Both the position numbers and the translations under genes were made by a program. Below, one piece after another: positions 52,601 to 61,702 of a stretch of 64,000 bases of DNA. Source of the DNA: Trichomonas tenax. Lineage: Eukaryota > Parabasalia > Trichomonadida > Trichomonadidae. Location of the stretch: the NCBI GenBank assembly GCA_023091735.1, contig JALKBU010000139.1, positions 1 through 64,000 of the forward strand, in the 5' to 3' direction. The notes below the pieces were generated by a model that was not told the DNA's origin, searched no databases, and saw only the letters and a program-made list of their open reading frames with translations. Each line of letters starts with the position of its first letter. The stretch's first letter is position 1.

Positions 52601-53966
52601 CGAAAGTGACTTCGTCTCGTCGAACTTGCACAAGTGGATCGACTTAGTATGGGGCTACAAGCAGCGCTCATACAACGACGACAACGTCTACGTTCGTGAG
52701 ATGTACTCAGACATATGGTCACACGTCGACCAGGACAATCCATCGAAGCGCGCCGAGATCGAAGCAATCCTATCACATGTCGGACAAGTTCCTCCGATGC
52801 TCTTCTCATCAGCTCACCCAGAGCGTGCGCAGAACCAGAAGAAGGAATCGCAGCTGATGAAGAACGTATCTATCAACATGATGATGACGAACATTGTCAT
52901 CGCATCGATCATGCTCACATCATCTCCGACGAAATACAGATTAACGCTTATTGACGAATCAGGCGTCTCAACGATCGGACTCTTCGATGCGACGTTCCTC
53001 AACAAGCATATCACATCTGCTCTCTCAAAGAACACGAACCAGAACGTTATGAGAGCGCGAAGCATCAGCACGAACGTTGTCGGCAAGAATGCGCCAGCGA
53101 GCTTGAAGAAGAACAAGACACGTCAGCGGAAGGACTCAGCTGAGAAAGGATTCCTTGTCATCGACATCCACATCTCTCAGCTGACATCAGTTCGCACGAA
53201 AAACGTCAAAGGATTCAGGAACGCGGATAATTTCTTGTTCACAGAGACAGCAGATGGAACGTTGTTCTACTCAGAGGAAAACAAGTGTGAGATATTCAAA
53301 GCGCTCCCACAAGTCTCTGTTTTCACGAGACAAAGATCGCCGATCACATCACTGTCGTCTGACTTGAATTACTTAATAACGTCAAACTCGGACAATGTCA
53401 TTTCTGTATATCACACTCCTTCTGGTTCGACACCGATATTCACAGTTCCATCTTTCTCTTCGAAAGTAAAAGCGTGCTGTCTATCTTCTGACTTCAGGCA
53501 GTTCTGCTTCGGGACGAAGAACGGACGCCTCACGATCGGATCTCTCGTCACAGGAAACGTCACTCGAATCGTCGAACTTGGAACGCACAGGCCAAGCTCG
53601 ATCTTAATCACTCCAGGATGGGGATTCATCGTCGTTTACACGACAGACCTCTCACTCGGTTATCTCAGGCACTTCATCGAAGTTTTCTCGATCAACGGAG
53701 ACAAAATATACGAGTCAGACATCGGAATGAAAGTCAAGTGCTGGTCGTGCTACAAGGACTCGCGCGGCTTCGATTACATCGTCATGGCAACTGAGTCTGG
53801 CAACATTTACCACTTCGAAGCATTCTATGCAGACATCGGTCGAAGGATATTCGCGATCGATGCACAGATCGTTGCAATCCAATATTTCAACGACGACGGC
53901 GTTGTTTGTGCAGTCATCGAAGACGGAAGAATGCTTTTCATTCCATCTGTCATCTATGACAAATAG
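46644..53966 (+). CDS. BEACH-domain protein (LamG-like, PH-BEACH, WD40)
   Basis: The protein has 2440 residues. Helical repeats fill about 1-560. A concanavalin-A/LamG-like domain is at about 585-760 (NKQFTVAFWIYINEV). More helical repeats follow, then a basic disordered linker near 1250-1300. The PH-BEACH part begins at about 1680, and the BEACH domain (about 1775-2065) is unmistakable: NFEYLIQLNMFSGRSFND, IIPWVIADY, YRDLSKPVGA, ELIPEFFSSPEF and WIDLVWGYKQRS. WD40 repeats close the protein (about 2170-2440). BEACH proteins (LYST, LRBA, neurobeachin kinds) steer membrane traffic and lysosome/vacuole size. This layout is the standard one. The first 600 codons are AT-ending while the last 1200 are strongly C/G-ending. 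Confidence 0.9.
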   Translation: MFPNIEELPKSIISTITQTPKFLNIPPESISISLTLGHVYDPTEKIIRKNMAPEVLDLSSIVKFPPFLVYDKLIHPQALTRIEGIIEVLQNDEELSRSFYGVCEHVYAEIIKNARKFDILTAFIVIFNTISKRFEIAPPKSFITSPIIFSYWVTNYENFNDQFYLQVNTIRNLCINMMLYRGVEDFIQILQTNFQHPLIFAETLHRMINIQSKIRLSDFGIEPLIQSIMQTMIFYQSFDQLSKEEVKVVNEAKVTLIRLINNYLLQDDLLDQIFHNHIFITSFLGMLYDVTTQGLCIAHLNRYISMKKSSENIEFLEKIYQIAIYTLENCDDPDVTQLGCIIFEIICTILTLYPHIQNLFEPLFEDIKLRIVNIKPSENSRAYIHNIITFYSISDQHKFTNPELLSIQIAIKFIYGPDVSRTIFLKILQIISSSHITVITSQFEIKEGKALKTLVAIHENSPQFEFAFNYVRDLINYSPKNAKMAHKGELDIYLIDLIYGMRNETKTPELEATVSKIFELLILIFSQISSAAVARYFIRLICPNDGRILPFYNAKAVEMMQTVLANSKYRPTLYLPFIENIFFNIDGFNTNHLNKQFTVAFWIYINEVDYKYNSQIMYIIDDKDGRFGLFCLGDKILITMQKGSYEHTAKPTQPLQPKKWNFIAIQFAPEEKPDKNVCYYSANGGDSQFFFFPKITYEMSMAKLAKVGGLTFDSIQLNPCSFLGPVSFYPSTLSKDQILQLYDRKCAIVPSSKTSALFYLSPIEKDDEVTLINQINNNISVCNISYQYDRVFNFAEVLVNHCGVDVLLPLFAQWDLPDTDEKLVDMYPAKTVEVLESALLMSAFAQKAFAENEGFKIISHLIINSGKEHINYGLYMMFYQMFNNLSILSVKESIFKEILLNNEIWINAEALDHTRITRHWCRSLCTPNIFTISFLDFGTLLSILRLYYWYEDDRNEYHIVHDDRCKGQKLNVEECRKNILTLAHHAASLKFNENDFALLMSHVLTVSSPKQITDLLVFIRELINDGTLKKLNKTTLLLLIQYLFNTDSENIAVLLISTLIDAHKAGIIHEVTLEDNLDIIMHQLSANFISKTNLEVFIAMCRITPELFTICTWMAVNLGDEGIGCVIKMLPPKKDYKKLINWSVFLIHSLFEVNDEMRKKVIDYLLNIASDEVISLVAMIGIVGRTFDDNEEECDDIIHDVIFAAGILVHHSPNIISFQDYTRLLVHFLFFRGVDETNNSALKKIYDQSLFSSKPKKARRTIKDMSVGTPPRVKSSPKKQGKNGRHSIRRTSVIKFVEELENYNPQLALKAMSKLKLLKNLQTRRYSVFQKKMSSVTFSPSAISQEVKHGFEEIHEDIKLNEERAELLNLMPYETDKKIALVGETDYMFRFGFRIEVDQSWSDLDLALQFITMFVMNPIPELAEIAIIISGFLARNESNVAESIMESMSNDQKSIYSSAISFMAMMGEVLKEDTPTDTKAMKQKICFDFTQLIPDKLRDRMLDAAPLRTLKSLLREQSENSKMALQIFAAISDELVAMANNRVNDDEDLIHSHKIANKKFWQKMWHVLTLEDSPWNPSIPAALKHVQHYKRDNVLTATGIPVTMKINNKFDDHTLAALMRDKGSWWTAEEAFEAEKSKLREIYERDRPAPLFEIGEIDHNESGLEPSPCSKSVEMVNERCLVELPCEVISPQKTLTAKFALFPEQIFVNYDTGKVKVIKSANIHSVFFRTRLHHPTAIEIFLANGISFLFNFPGVNSLTILKQFDYVHMPQAKYFQKVGFKQFFSTTDVTDRWVNRNMTNFEYLIQLNMFSGRSFNDTSMYPIIPWVIADYDSMFLDMNDPKTYRDLSKPVGALNAERLGFLKSKLDALRLAGIAEPFIYSSTYNCPLSLFLYLLRLEPFTTLHIQMQSGRFDLSTRLFSSIKSLWDCSSNNGNDYRELIPEFFSSPEFLVNVNNLPLGLPESSNVILPKWASSPFDFVYKNRKVIESDFVSSNLHKWIDLVWGYKQRSYNDDNVYVREMYSDIWSHVDQDNPSKRAEIEAILSHVGQVPPMLFSSAHPERAQNQKKESQLMKNVSINMMMTNIVIASIMLTSSPTKYRLTLIDESGVSTIGLFDATFLNKHITSALSKNTNQNVMRARSISTNVVGKNAPASLKKNKTRQRKDSAEKGFLVIDIHISQLTSVRTKNVKGFRNADNFLFTETADGTLFYSEENKCEIFKALPQVSVFTRQRSPITSLSSDLNYLITSNSDNVISVYHTPSGSTPIFTVPSFSSKVKACCLSSDFRQFCFGTKNGRLTIGSLVTGNVTRIVELGTHRPSSILITPGWGFIVVYTTDLSLGYLRHFIEVFSINGDKIYESDIGMKVKCWSCYKDSRGFDYIVMATESGNIYHFEAFYADIGRRIFAIDAQIVAIQYFNDDGVVCAVIEDGRMLFIPSVIYDK

Positions 53967-54425
53967 AAAAATTCATGAGTTCAATGTAATTTTTTTATGT
54001 ATATAAAATTTAGATGATGATTATATGTTTCTTTTCGTGATTTAACTAATATTTTCCGATAATTGTTCGGATTTTGTTTATTTCAAAAATAACTGATTAT
54101 AAAGAGTAAAAACGAAATGGATAAAAGAAAATGGAGAATTTTTGTTGGTGATGTTCATCTGTGAAAGTTTTGTGTCTGAAGCAAACCACATTTTTTCCCC
54201 ATCAAACATTAAAGAGTTAGGAATAATGCTGAATTTATCACTGGATGTAAGACATGTAGTAACTTCCTCCATAATTTGCTGTAGTGAAGTTATCAATGTT
54301 GACATAGTTTTAAGTCACAAATTCTATTGCTAATGATAAAATAAATTATATCATATATTTAAAATAAAAAATTAACATTGATTTTGAAATTTATGAAATC
54401 TTTAATTCCCTATAGAGGAGCGAGG

Positions 54426-54440
54426 GCTCTTTTTAAGAGC
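54426..54440 (+). other. Short hairpin followed by T residues
   Basis: GCTCTT (54426-54431) and AAGAGC (54435-54440) pair around TTT and are followed by TTT. The shape is like an intrinsic terminator, but such terminators are not used by RNA polymerase II. It may be the end of a small RNA gene or part of the nearby repeat. Confidence 0.35.
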
Positions 54441-54545
54441 TTTACATTTTAAAAGTCTGACAATTTTATTTTTGATGTCATTCAATTTATAATTGACGTG
54501 TAAAATTAATTTTATCATGAGTTTGCCGTGTAATGTGTCACATTT

Positions 54546-54592
54546 AGCATTTCGCACTAGCTACGGCGAAGTCGTAGCTAGTGCGAAATGCT
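54546..54592. repeat. Perfect 20-bp inverted repeat with 7-base loop
   Basis: The left arm (54546-54565, starting AGCATTTCGC) and the right arm (54573-54592, ending GCGAAATGCT) are exact reverse complements around the loop GCGAAGT. The arms are about half G+C, well above the surroundings. Such a perfect stem is unlikely by chance. It could be a small-RNA precursor, the centre of a foldback element or a replication/recombination relic. Confidence 0.85.
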
Positions 54593-54899
54593 TATTACTA
54601 ACACCGTCCTGAATCCTAACTTTAAATCGAGCTCTACAGTTTTGGTACTGACATTTATAGGTTGAAACTCCACGCTGAGTATGAAGACCATATACGTAGT
54701 TCATTGCAAGTTCTTGTTGCACTCCAAACCTAAGAAAACCGAGAAACTCGGTCGAAATTATCCCTTCTTGTATGGTAAATAATCTTGTAATGAAAAAGGT
54801 ATCTGTGAAAAAAAATAAAAAATAGAAAAAAATAATAATATATTAATATCAAAAGTGAAAATGTAATGTGTATTAAAAATTGAATCAATAAGTGGGTTC

Positions 54900-55085
54900 T
54901 TGTTAGGGCCTGGTTTGGCCACTCGAGGGCTTTGGAAGTCTCAGGCAGACCTCGCCATGCATCGAATCATGCTTCTGTTGAATAGGCATCTGGATGCATC
55001 GCTGCTAGATCACCAGGTCATCCTTCACTATGAGGCCACAACTACTCATAATGAAGTCTTCTTTGGCTTCCAACATTGAGTTCAA
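54900..55085. other. GC-rich non-coding island
   Basis: About 185 bases near 50% G+C lie in AT-rich DNA, with short self-complementary words (GGCCTGGTTTGGCC, GCATCTGGATGC). Every frame has stops. The candidates are a structured RNA or a fragment of a transposon gene. I recognise neither. Confidence 0.3.
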
Positions 55086-55968
55086 TCCATTTCAACCTAT
55101 TGATACTTTTCCATTTTTTCCCGCAAACACGTCACTTTCCTTTATTTTGACATCCTGACTTTACATGTCGGAAAAGCACGTTGTTCTATTGTGTCCCAGT
55201 ACCGTTTTGATTTCTATAAATCATTCACCAAAGCACTAATTTGAATATTTCAAATAAAATAGCATGTTCAATAGATGGATAAACCAGTGATAAACAGGCG
55301 CTATTCCATTAATTCAAAAAACAATAAAAACTAATTTGATTTTATGCATTAAAACAGTATAATATGCAATGCATCTATGTGTGGAATAAGAAAATATGGA
55401 TATTTCCTATGTATTGCATTCATCGAAACGATAATTAGAGAAAAAACACACTAATTTGTTGAAACTCACGCTGAAATATAATGCAAACATAAATCTCATT
55501 TTATATGCACTATTTTTAAAGGTCAAATTCCTTTTTTAATCCAAAAAAGGCACTTTTAAAAAAATCGTTCATTTTCGGAAAATGACTCATAACGCCTCCC
55601 ATGCTCGGATTCATTTGTTCAGCCTCCGGCTTAATATAAAACATGTCTATTCCTCATATTATGATATTGTTTATTTATCGATATATCGAATATTATATCT
55701 GAATTCAGATCAATTGCATTCAAGAAACACGCATTTACTCAATAACAGTTTAGCCTATATTCTCGCCTATATATAGATATTATATGTCTTAATACGAAAT
55801 ATGTTATTCTCGATGAAAAATATCGAATATGAATCACATAACTTTAATTTTAAGCTGTTTTTCTGAAATTAGCATAATATTTGGATACAAGTTAACTATA
55901 GGTATTGATATTGCAAAAAAATAGTAGTCTTCATTTTGCCTAAATTTGAAAGGATAAACAGGCTCCAC

Positions 55969-56992
55969 TTTTTTCTCGTTTACTCTTTTGAGTTTTGCGA
56001 TTTTTAACGAGTAAACCCTCTTCCTGGACGAATCTGATGAAACATTTACGTGCTTTTTGTGGGTGCTGATTCTAGTGGTGCAATCTGTTTCATGATCTTA
56101 GCAAGATATTTCTTAATCAAGATATGATTACAAACAGAAACCCATTACAAATCATTAATGGGCTTCTGTTATGAATCTCTTTGATGATTATAACAAATAC
56201 ATCTCACTATTATAGCGTTCGCTCGCTTATTTTTGTTAGAGTTCCCCTAGAAAAATCAAAAAATAGAAAAGAAAAAATACGCTACGCGCAGGAGTCAAAC
56301 GGCATTCCTTTGCCCATACATCGAGCATACATAACATTGTGCTATCTCAAATTCACGTAAAATTTGCTCATTGGTAACATTACATATCAAATTGTCAACT
56401 TTACATGACAAATATCAGATAATAAGTGTCGAAAATGGTGACTTTCATTATTTTACATGTCAAAATTCGCTGAAATCTCAGTGAGGCATGGAGATCCTCA
56501 AGTTAAATAGACAAGCAAATGCCATAAACATACTCAGCATCCCTGAAAAGCACCAATTTCTTATTAAAATAAATGGAAATACTAAATAAGTTAAATTATT
56601 GCTTTTTTTAAAAATACAAAAACAGAGTCTCATATTCTTAAAATAATAATCTATAATCACACTGTTTATGAATGTATTAATTATAATTGATTTTGTTAAT
56701 ATATTTATAAAGACTGCGTTTTAATATAGGCTACATCTATATTATTAACATGCAGTTATACATACAATAGATGATATAAGAGAGGAGCTTCCATCATCTT
56801 CCAATACAAGATAGTGTTTGTTTAAGCAAAATCGTATTGGATGAGCGGCTTGGTCTTTGTTTGCAGAGATATTATTGATACCACTGTAAACAGAACCCCA
56901 GAAAGGCACGTAAATGTTTTATCAGATCTGATCTATAGGGGAGGGGTCACTCGTTAAAAATCGCAAAACTCAAAAGAGTAAACGAGAAAAAA
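55969..56992. mobile_element. About 1-kb element with long terminal inverted repeats
   Basis: The left arm (55969-56079) and right arm (56879-56992) are reverse complements of each other. The outer 44 bases are essentially identical, from TTTTTTCTCG through GAGTTTTGCG to AACGAGT. A further part around ATCTGATGAAACATTTACGT is over 80% alike by eye. Each left-arm tip folds on itself (GTTTACTC with GAGTAAAC). The interior has no long reading frame but includes a tRNA-like stretch on the minus strand (about 56280-56360) and three TTTACATG(A/T)CAAA sites. It is a non-autonomous inverted-repeat (foldback/MITE-like) element. No target-site duplication is evident. Confidence 0.75.
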
Positions 56993-57327
56993 AATTCAAG
57001 GAATCAGAAAATTGAATAAACACAAATTCGAATTTTTTTATTAATTATTAAAATATGGATGAGACTGTATATCTTTATATAGTTTTGAAATGAAAAACTG
57101 TTGATTCTGAAAAGTCACAAAATCCGCGCATCAAAAAAGTGCCCAATGCGCACATCCATAATAAAGCTATATAAAATAGTCTGGTAAATCATTTTTCATC
57201 AAATTTTCAATTTTTATTGTTTTTTGTTCTGAATGTAAACCTTTCAAAACTTTTTGTTTTATAATTTTAATCTCTAATATTTAATAAAGTTTTAATTTTT
57301 CTATTGAAAATTTTTTTATTTTTAAAA
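56993..57327. other. Promoter-side spacer of the kinase gene
   Basis: AT-rich spacer with several T-runs. No TCAYTW element lies right at the ATG; ATCATTTTTCATC near 57190 is the closest initiator-like string. Confidence 0.35.
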
Positions 57328-58242
57328 ATGGAAATTCCTGAACACGTTGGTGATTATGTTATTGGATGCGTTCTCGGAAACGGTTCTTCCAGCACTGTTT
57401 TCCAGGTGTTTCACGTGAAGACGAAGAAGTGTTACGCAGCGAAGTTCATTCCGCGCACAATTTTTTCGCAAACGAACGAATACTTGAGACATGTTGAATC
57501 AGAATTGAGGATATTGGAACGCATTGATCATCCCAACATTGCTAAATACCATGAAACCATATATTTGGAGCATTATATCGTTATCATCACAGAATTGTTG
57601 ATCAATGGAACACTTACACAGCTTTGTCACCTCCACGCAAGGCTTCCAGAGCCGACGATATACAGATTTATCCAGCAAATCGCCGGAGCATTGGTCTATC
57701 TCCACGATCGAGGCATTTATCATAGAGATATTAAGCCAGAAAACATAGCATTCGATGAAAATATGAATGCAAAACTCATTGACTTCGGATTTTGCGTGGA
57801 ATCGAAGAAAAATACGATAAATCTTGCATGCGGAACTCCTTATTTTATTGCTCCGGAAGTCATTTACACGGATTCCTATGATGGCGCAATGGCAGATATG
57901 TGGTCGTTTGGAATAACAATCTATTATTTGATACATCATCGCTTTCCATTCGATGAATGTTCAACGAAAGAATACATAAAGATGCTTGGAAAGCTCAAAG
58001 GATTCACAATTCCAGACAAAAGCAACATCAAAGCCATCCTAGAAGGCCTTTTACAGATAGATCCAAAGAATAGATTAACAGCGGAGAAGTTGTACAACTT
58101 AAGCATATTTGGCACAGAAAATAATATTGGTTCCCGTTCCATTTCGCTTCCATTAATGAGCTCAAAGCACTTAAATGGAAAAACAACAAATATCATTATT
58201 CGTCCTCATCTACAACCCAACAAGTCCTACAACTCTTTGTAA
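57328..58242 (+). CDS. Protein kinase, CAMK/AMPK-like
   Basis: The protein has 304 residues from the ATG at 57328; the frame extends upstream only to a TTG in the leader. All catalytic elements are present: glycine loop GNGSSSTVF (17-25), lysine in YAAKFI (K39), HRDIKPEN (H132, D134), DFGF (D152), a T-loop with CGTPYFIAPE (ending at E177), and DMWSFGITIYYLI. The sequence resembles CAMK-group kinases of the AMPK/SNF1 kind, of which trichomonads have very many. The kinase domain ends near 260, and a short Ser/Asn-rich tail follows without a regulatory domain. It should phosphorylate Ser/Thr; the substrate is unknown. Confidence 0.9.
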   Translation: MEIPEHVGDYVIGCVLGNGSSSTVFQVFHVKTKKCYAAKFIPRTIFSQTNEYLRHVESELRILERIDHPNIAKYHETIYLEHYIVIITELLINGTLTQLCHLHARLPEPTIYRFIQQIAGALVYLHDRGIYHRDIKPENIAFDENMNAKLIDFGFCVESKKNTINLACGTPYFIAPEVIYTDSYDGAMADMWSFGITIYYLIHHRFPFDECSTKEYIKMLGKLKGFTIPDKSNIKAILEGLLQIDPKNRLTAEKLYNLSIFGTENNIGSRSISLPLMSSKHLNGKTTNIIIRPHLQPNKSYNSL

Positions 58243-58305
58243 TTCTTGTTTTTTATATATTATTTATAAATACCATGTTTTTTGTTTAACCCATTCTCAA
58301 ATTTT

Positions 58306-58372
58306 GCGATTTTGGGAGACTTTTGAGAGAATTGAGCGAAGCTAAATCCTTTCAAAATTTTCCCAAAATCGC
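58306..58372. repeat. 12-bp inverted repeat GCGATTTTGGGA / TCCCAAAATCGC
   Basis: The arms lie at 58306-58317 and 58361-58372 with 43 bases between them, 64 bases after the kinase stop. The word TTTTGCGATTTT is also part of the terminal repeat of the element at 55969-56992. This may be a solo remnant of a related element. Confidence 0.55.
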
Positions 58373-59840
58373 CAATCTATATTCCTTGAATTTTTCAAGC
58401 GGCTTTCCATCAAGAATAAATTCAATGTCATCACAATTTATTTCTAGCAACTCATTGAATTGGAAGCTATTATTTATGCATATTATGATACAGCATTTTT
58501 AAGTCAAAATTAATGGTTGTCAAAACCGCTTTGTAAACAAATGGCCCTAGTCATGAAGGTGTTTGTTTCGCTATAAAAACTCCAACCTTTTCAATCGCTC
58601 ACTAGCTTGATCTATAAAGCAATTAATTATACACCTTCTATCCTACCAGAAACATGAAAAGCTTTACTTATTCGAAAATAATTTCGTCGAAAGCTTTCGT
58701 ACCTTCATTCTTTCAAGTTTGAAATCCATTGCTATCGGCAGTAAGACCTCGGTCTTTTACTCCATTTGATATTAGCTTCTTAACTATTTTATCAATAATG
58801 CAAAAAGATTAGAAATTGAATAATATCATTCTAATGCGGTAATTTAACAATTTTATTTCTAAAAAATTGAAATATTTTTTTTTTTTTTTGTAAACTATAG
58901 AATTGAATGCAAAGTCTCCGCTAATCCAGTTTGAAAAACTCAATAGATCAGGATTTTCACTTTTCAATTAAATAAATATTGATAAAAAATTTACATCATC
59001 ATATTATAGTGTAACGATGAATATGTAATAATTCAAATAATTACTTTTCTAATTCATTCACAAAATTTTTTGCAGAAAAGTGTCGGATGACAATGAAAAA
59101 TTCTGATTTTCTTTGGATCACTGCAGGAATAAACAAAAATCAGCTTAATCAAAACTTAAATTTGTACAAGTTTTACAAAATATTAAATCGATTTTATAAA
59201 TTTTTATGGTTCTCAATACAACATAGAAAAATTAATTTTTAATATCTCTTAATATCCATTTAAACATAATATAATTCATTGCAATAATACATTTTCTGAG
59301 CCATTCAAATTTGTGAATGAATTTAATTTTTAACGTATTGTGAAAGGTAGCAAAACTATTGAATTGGTCGTGTACTGTTTTTGAATAATGTAAATATTTC
59401 AAAAAACATATAGGTATATTAGATTCATAATGGTTTAATAATTATTTTTCGACCAATTAAATTTAATCTCTCTCACTTTTATAATTAAAGTTGTTAAAAT
59501 TCGTGTAAAAGGGATTCTAAAGTTATATGGAGCATATACAATCAAAAACCCTTTAACGGATTGTGGCACTTTTATTAATAGACAAATGGATTCGTTGTGA
59601 GCATCAAGCACATCAGACTGTTGCACTGCACGCTGAATTCATATTATAGTATCATAATAAGTATTTTTAACCATACAAAATAAAGAAAAAGCAAAATTTA
59701 TAAACAAAAATGAAAAATTCTATTCAAGAACATTAACCGAAGCTATCAATTTGTTACAGACTGATTAAAAGATGATCTTGAAACTTGTCAAAACATCTAA
59801 ATCAACAATCTCAGGCTCTCATTTTAATCCTTCTTTACTC

Positions 59841-59882
59841 TTGACATGTAAATTATTTATGACAATCGTTTACATGTCAAAT
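59841..59882. promoter_or_regulatory. Inverted pair of TTGACATGTAAA motifs
   Basis: TTGACATGTAAA (59841-59852) and TTTACATGTCAA (59869-59880) are exact reverse complements 16 bases apart. A half-like TTTATGACAA lies between them. Each is the motif found before the Pkr1-like gene and between 31526 and 31643. No gene lies adjacent, so a regulatory role here is doubtful. Confidence 0.5.
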
Positions 59883-59888
59883 AGTTTT

Positions 59889-60109
59889 GCAGTATATGAA
59901 GAGCAATCAATCGAATCATAGTGAACTAGTTGAAGCAGTATATGAAGAGCAAACACTGATGTTTGCAGCGAACTAGATACAGTATCTAATGATAAGAAAT
60001 TAATAACCTTGGAGCGAGTTAAATGAATCATCTAATGATCGTAAGTCAATGAAGTCGCACCGAACTAGTCGAGGCAACCAATCGTTAGTGATCGGTGATC
60101 GTTAGATGA
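59889..60109. repeat. Direct and inverted repeat cluster
   Basis: GCAGTATATGAAGAGCAA occurs at 59889-59906 and 59935-59952 (46-base period). GAACTAG occurs at 59923, 59970 and 60062. TCATCTAATGATC (60028-60040) is matched inversely, with one mismatch, by GATCGTTAGATGA (60097-60109). There is no coding capacity. It may be a degenerate minisatellite or a repeat-element end. Confidence 0.65.
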
Positions 60110-61682
60110 TGTAGCCTTTGTTATAAGACTGCATGATTTGTCTATGTTTTTCTGAGTTCATAACTCTGTCCTGCATTGTGAAAATAATAAACGACCACCT
60201 CACAAATTCCGGAACACGACCATTTTCGTCATTTCAAAAAATAAAAAAAAATGAAGTAAAAATTATCGTCTCATTTTGATTTTTTAGCGACCAAAGCCGT
60301 TCAACAAATGTAAACTCTTCAAATTTCTGAGTGTGTAAGCTATGAATTTCTGTAAACCAATCAATTTTTCAATCTACGCACGAACATTCAAAACACGTTA
60401 TTATCTTTTTTTCTATCATATCTCACGCTTTTCAATTTATTTATCTGCCAGTTATTTTTTCTTCTCAGTTCGATTCACAGTGATATTTTTCTTTGATTAT
60501 TTTTATTTATACTTTTACGTTTTGTCACAATGCTCTACTTGCATCTATATCAGCCACGTTCCAATTTTTTTCCATACAAAATTAAAGTTGGTCACTTGCC
60601 AGCAAAGATCCTTTCAACGAAACAAAATATTTTGCTCTAAAAATTTAACAGCATAATACTCATCACATAAAGAGTCTATCTCTATAATATTAAGCTTAAC
60701 TGATTTTGGCCACTTTTTTATATTTGGTTTTATCGGAATATCAATTATATCATCAGTTGTATTTTAATTTTACATCGATTAGATTTTCTTTCAATTTTTG
60801 GGTTAGTTTTCTTGCTATCTGAGCTCTAATTTTGCGATATTCACGGTTTACATATTAAATAGCATCTAAGTATAATCAATTTTTTGAAAAATAATTTTAT
60901 CAACGACTATTTTTACAATAAAGCTTTATTTGGACTCCAAACCACTTGGGATCTTTCCGCTAAAATGCATACATGCTATATTCGATGTGAAATCTATATG
61001 TTTTGTAAGTCATATCTAAAGTTAATAGACAACCATTATTTTCCAAGAAGTATTCAATTTGGAGAGAACTGTTCATTAACTGCTGTGTTACGGATAAGAA
61101 TATTCGGTTTATGCAGGATTTCGCCTAAATATATTTTCAGCAATATCTCTTGTTGTGTTATAATAAGCGTAGATTAATCGATCTGTCAGAAGCACATCAT
61201 TGCCGGTTGTTTTGTGCTAATAATCTCCTTGTCAGCAATATTTTATCATTATCATATTCTCGAATATTAAGATAAGCCCTTAGCAACTTATCATTATATT
61301 AAACATTCGATGTTCTCATCATACTTTGAACATAGATATTCTTTCTGACATTAAATCTCGCTGATATCGATTAATATATTAGTTTTTAGCATTGCATTTC
61401 TAACACATGCATTATCTTCATCCATCTCATCACATCAAATGGAATTTTGCATATTTTGAAAAAATGAAATTCAAGATTATAGTGATGTGATCAAGGTTTA
61501 TGATTCCAATTAAAAGCATAGATTCACAACAACGAGTCTAACAATATAACAAAGATTAAAGAGCTCTAAAATATGATCATATATAAAACAATAACACCTG
61601 CTCAACCCCTAAATAAGGTTATAAAATATCTGTGAGGTTTACAAGATTTTTTTTTAAATTAGATGTAAAGCAATCAAAATTG

Positions 61683-61688
61683 TCACTT
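61683..61688 (+). promoter_or_regulatory. Initiator-like TCACTT
   Basis: TCACTTTTC lies 20 bases before the ATG at 61703, the standard distance for trichomonad initiators. Confidence 0.55.
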
Positions 61689-61702
61689 TTCAAAATTTTC
61701 TG

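Larger units (their letters stand above)
53967..55968. other. Non-coding region with hairpins and a GC-rich island
   Basis: A weak minus-strand frame (54078-54305, 75 residues) has no motif. Two hairpins (54426-54440 and 54546-54592) and a GC-richer island at about 54900-55085 stand out and are listed separately. No intact gene is supported. Confidence 0.4.
58243..61682. other. Long gene-free region with repeats
   Basis: About 3.4 kb without a supported gene. Frames at 60342-60656 and 60884-61177 are Phe/Tyr/Ile-rich AT translations without motifs. It contains the inverted pair at 58306-58372, a 15-T run (58875-58889), a palindromic pair of ACATGT motifs at 59841-59882 and a direct-repeat cluster at 59889-60109. 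Confidence 0.4.

Noticed and set aside
54078..54305. 75-codon minus-strand frame
   Set aside because: It has an ATG but no motif, no initiator and no conservation clue, and lies in a region full of repeats.
54426..54443. Rho-independent terminator
   Set aside because: The hairpin plus T run has the bacterial shape, but the surrounding genome is clearly eukaryotic and no gene ends there.
56280..56360. tRNA-like sequence on the minus strand (A-box-like TAGCACAATG, B-box-like GTTTGACTC)
   Set aside because: A five-pair anticodon-type stem can be drawn, but it overlaps the only D-stem. Position 33 is not T, and neither the T-stem nor the acceptor stem pairs. At best it is a decayed tRNA-derived piece inside the inverted-repeat element.
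60342..60656. 104-codon plus-strand frame
   Set aside because: It is a Phe/Tyr/Ile-rich translation of AT-rich DNA with no motif, no codon bias and no nearby initiator, so a chance frame is more likely.
60884..61177. 97-codon plus-strand frame with a TTG start
   Set aside because: It has no ATG at the start, no recognisable domain and mixed composition. It could be a remnant but cannot be supported.
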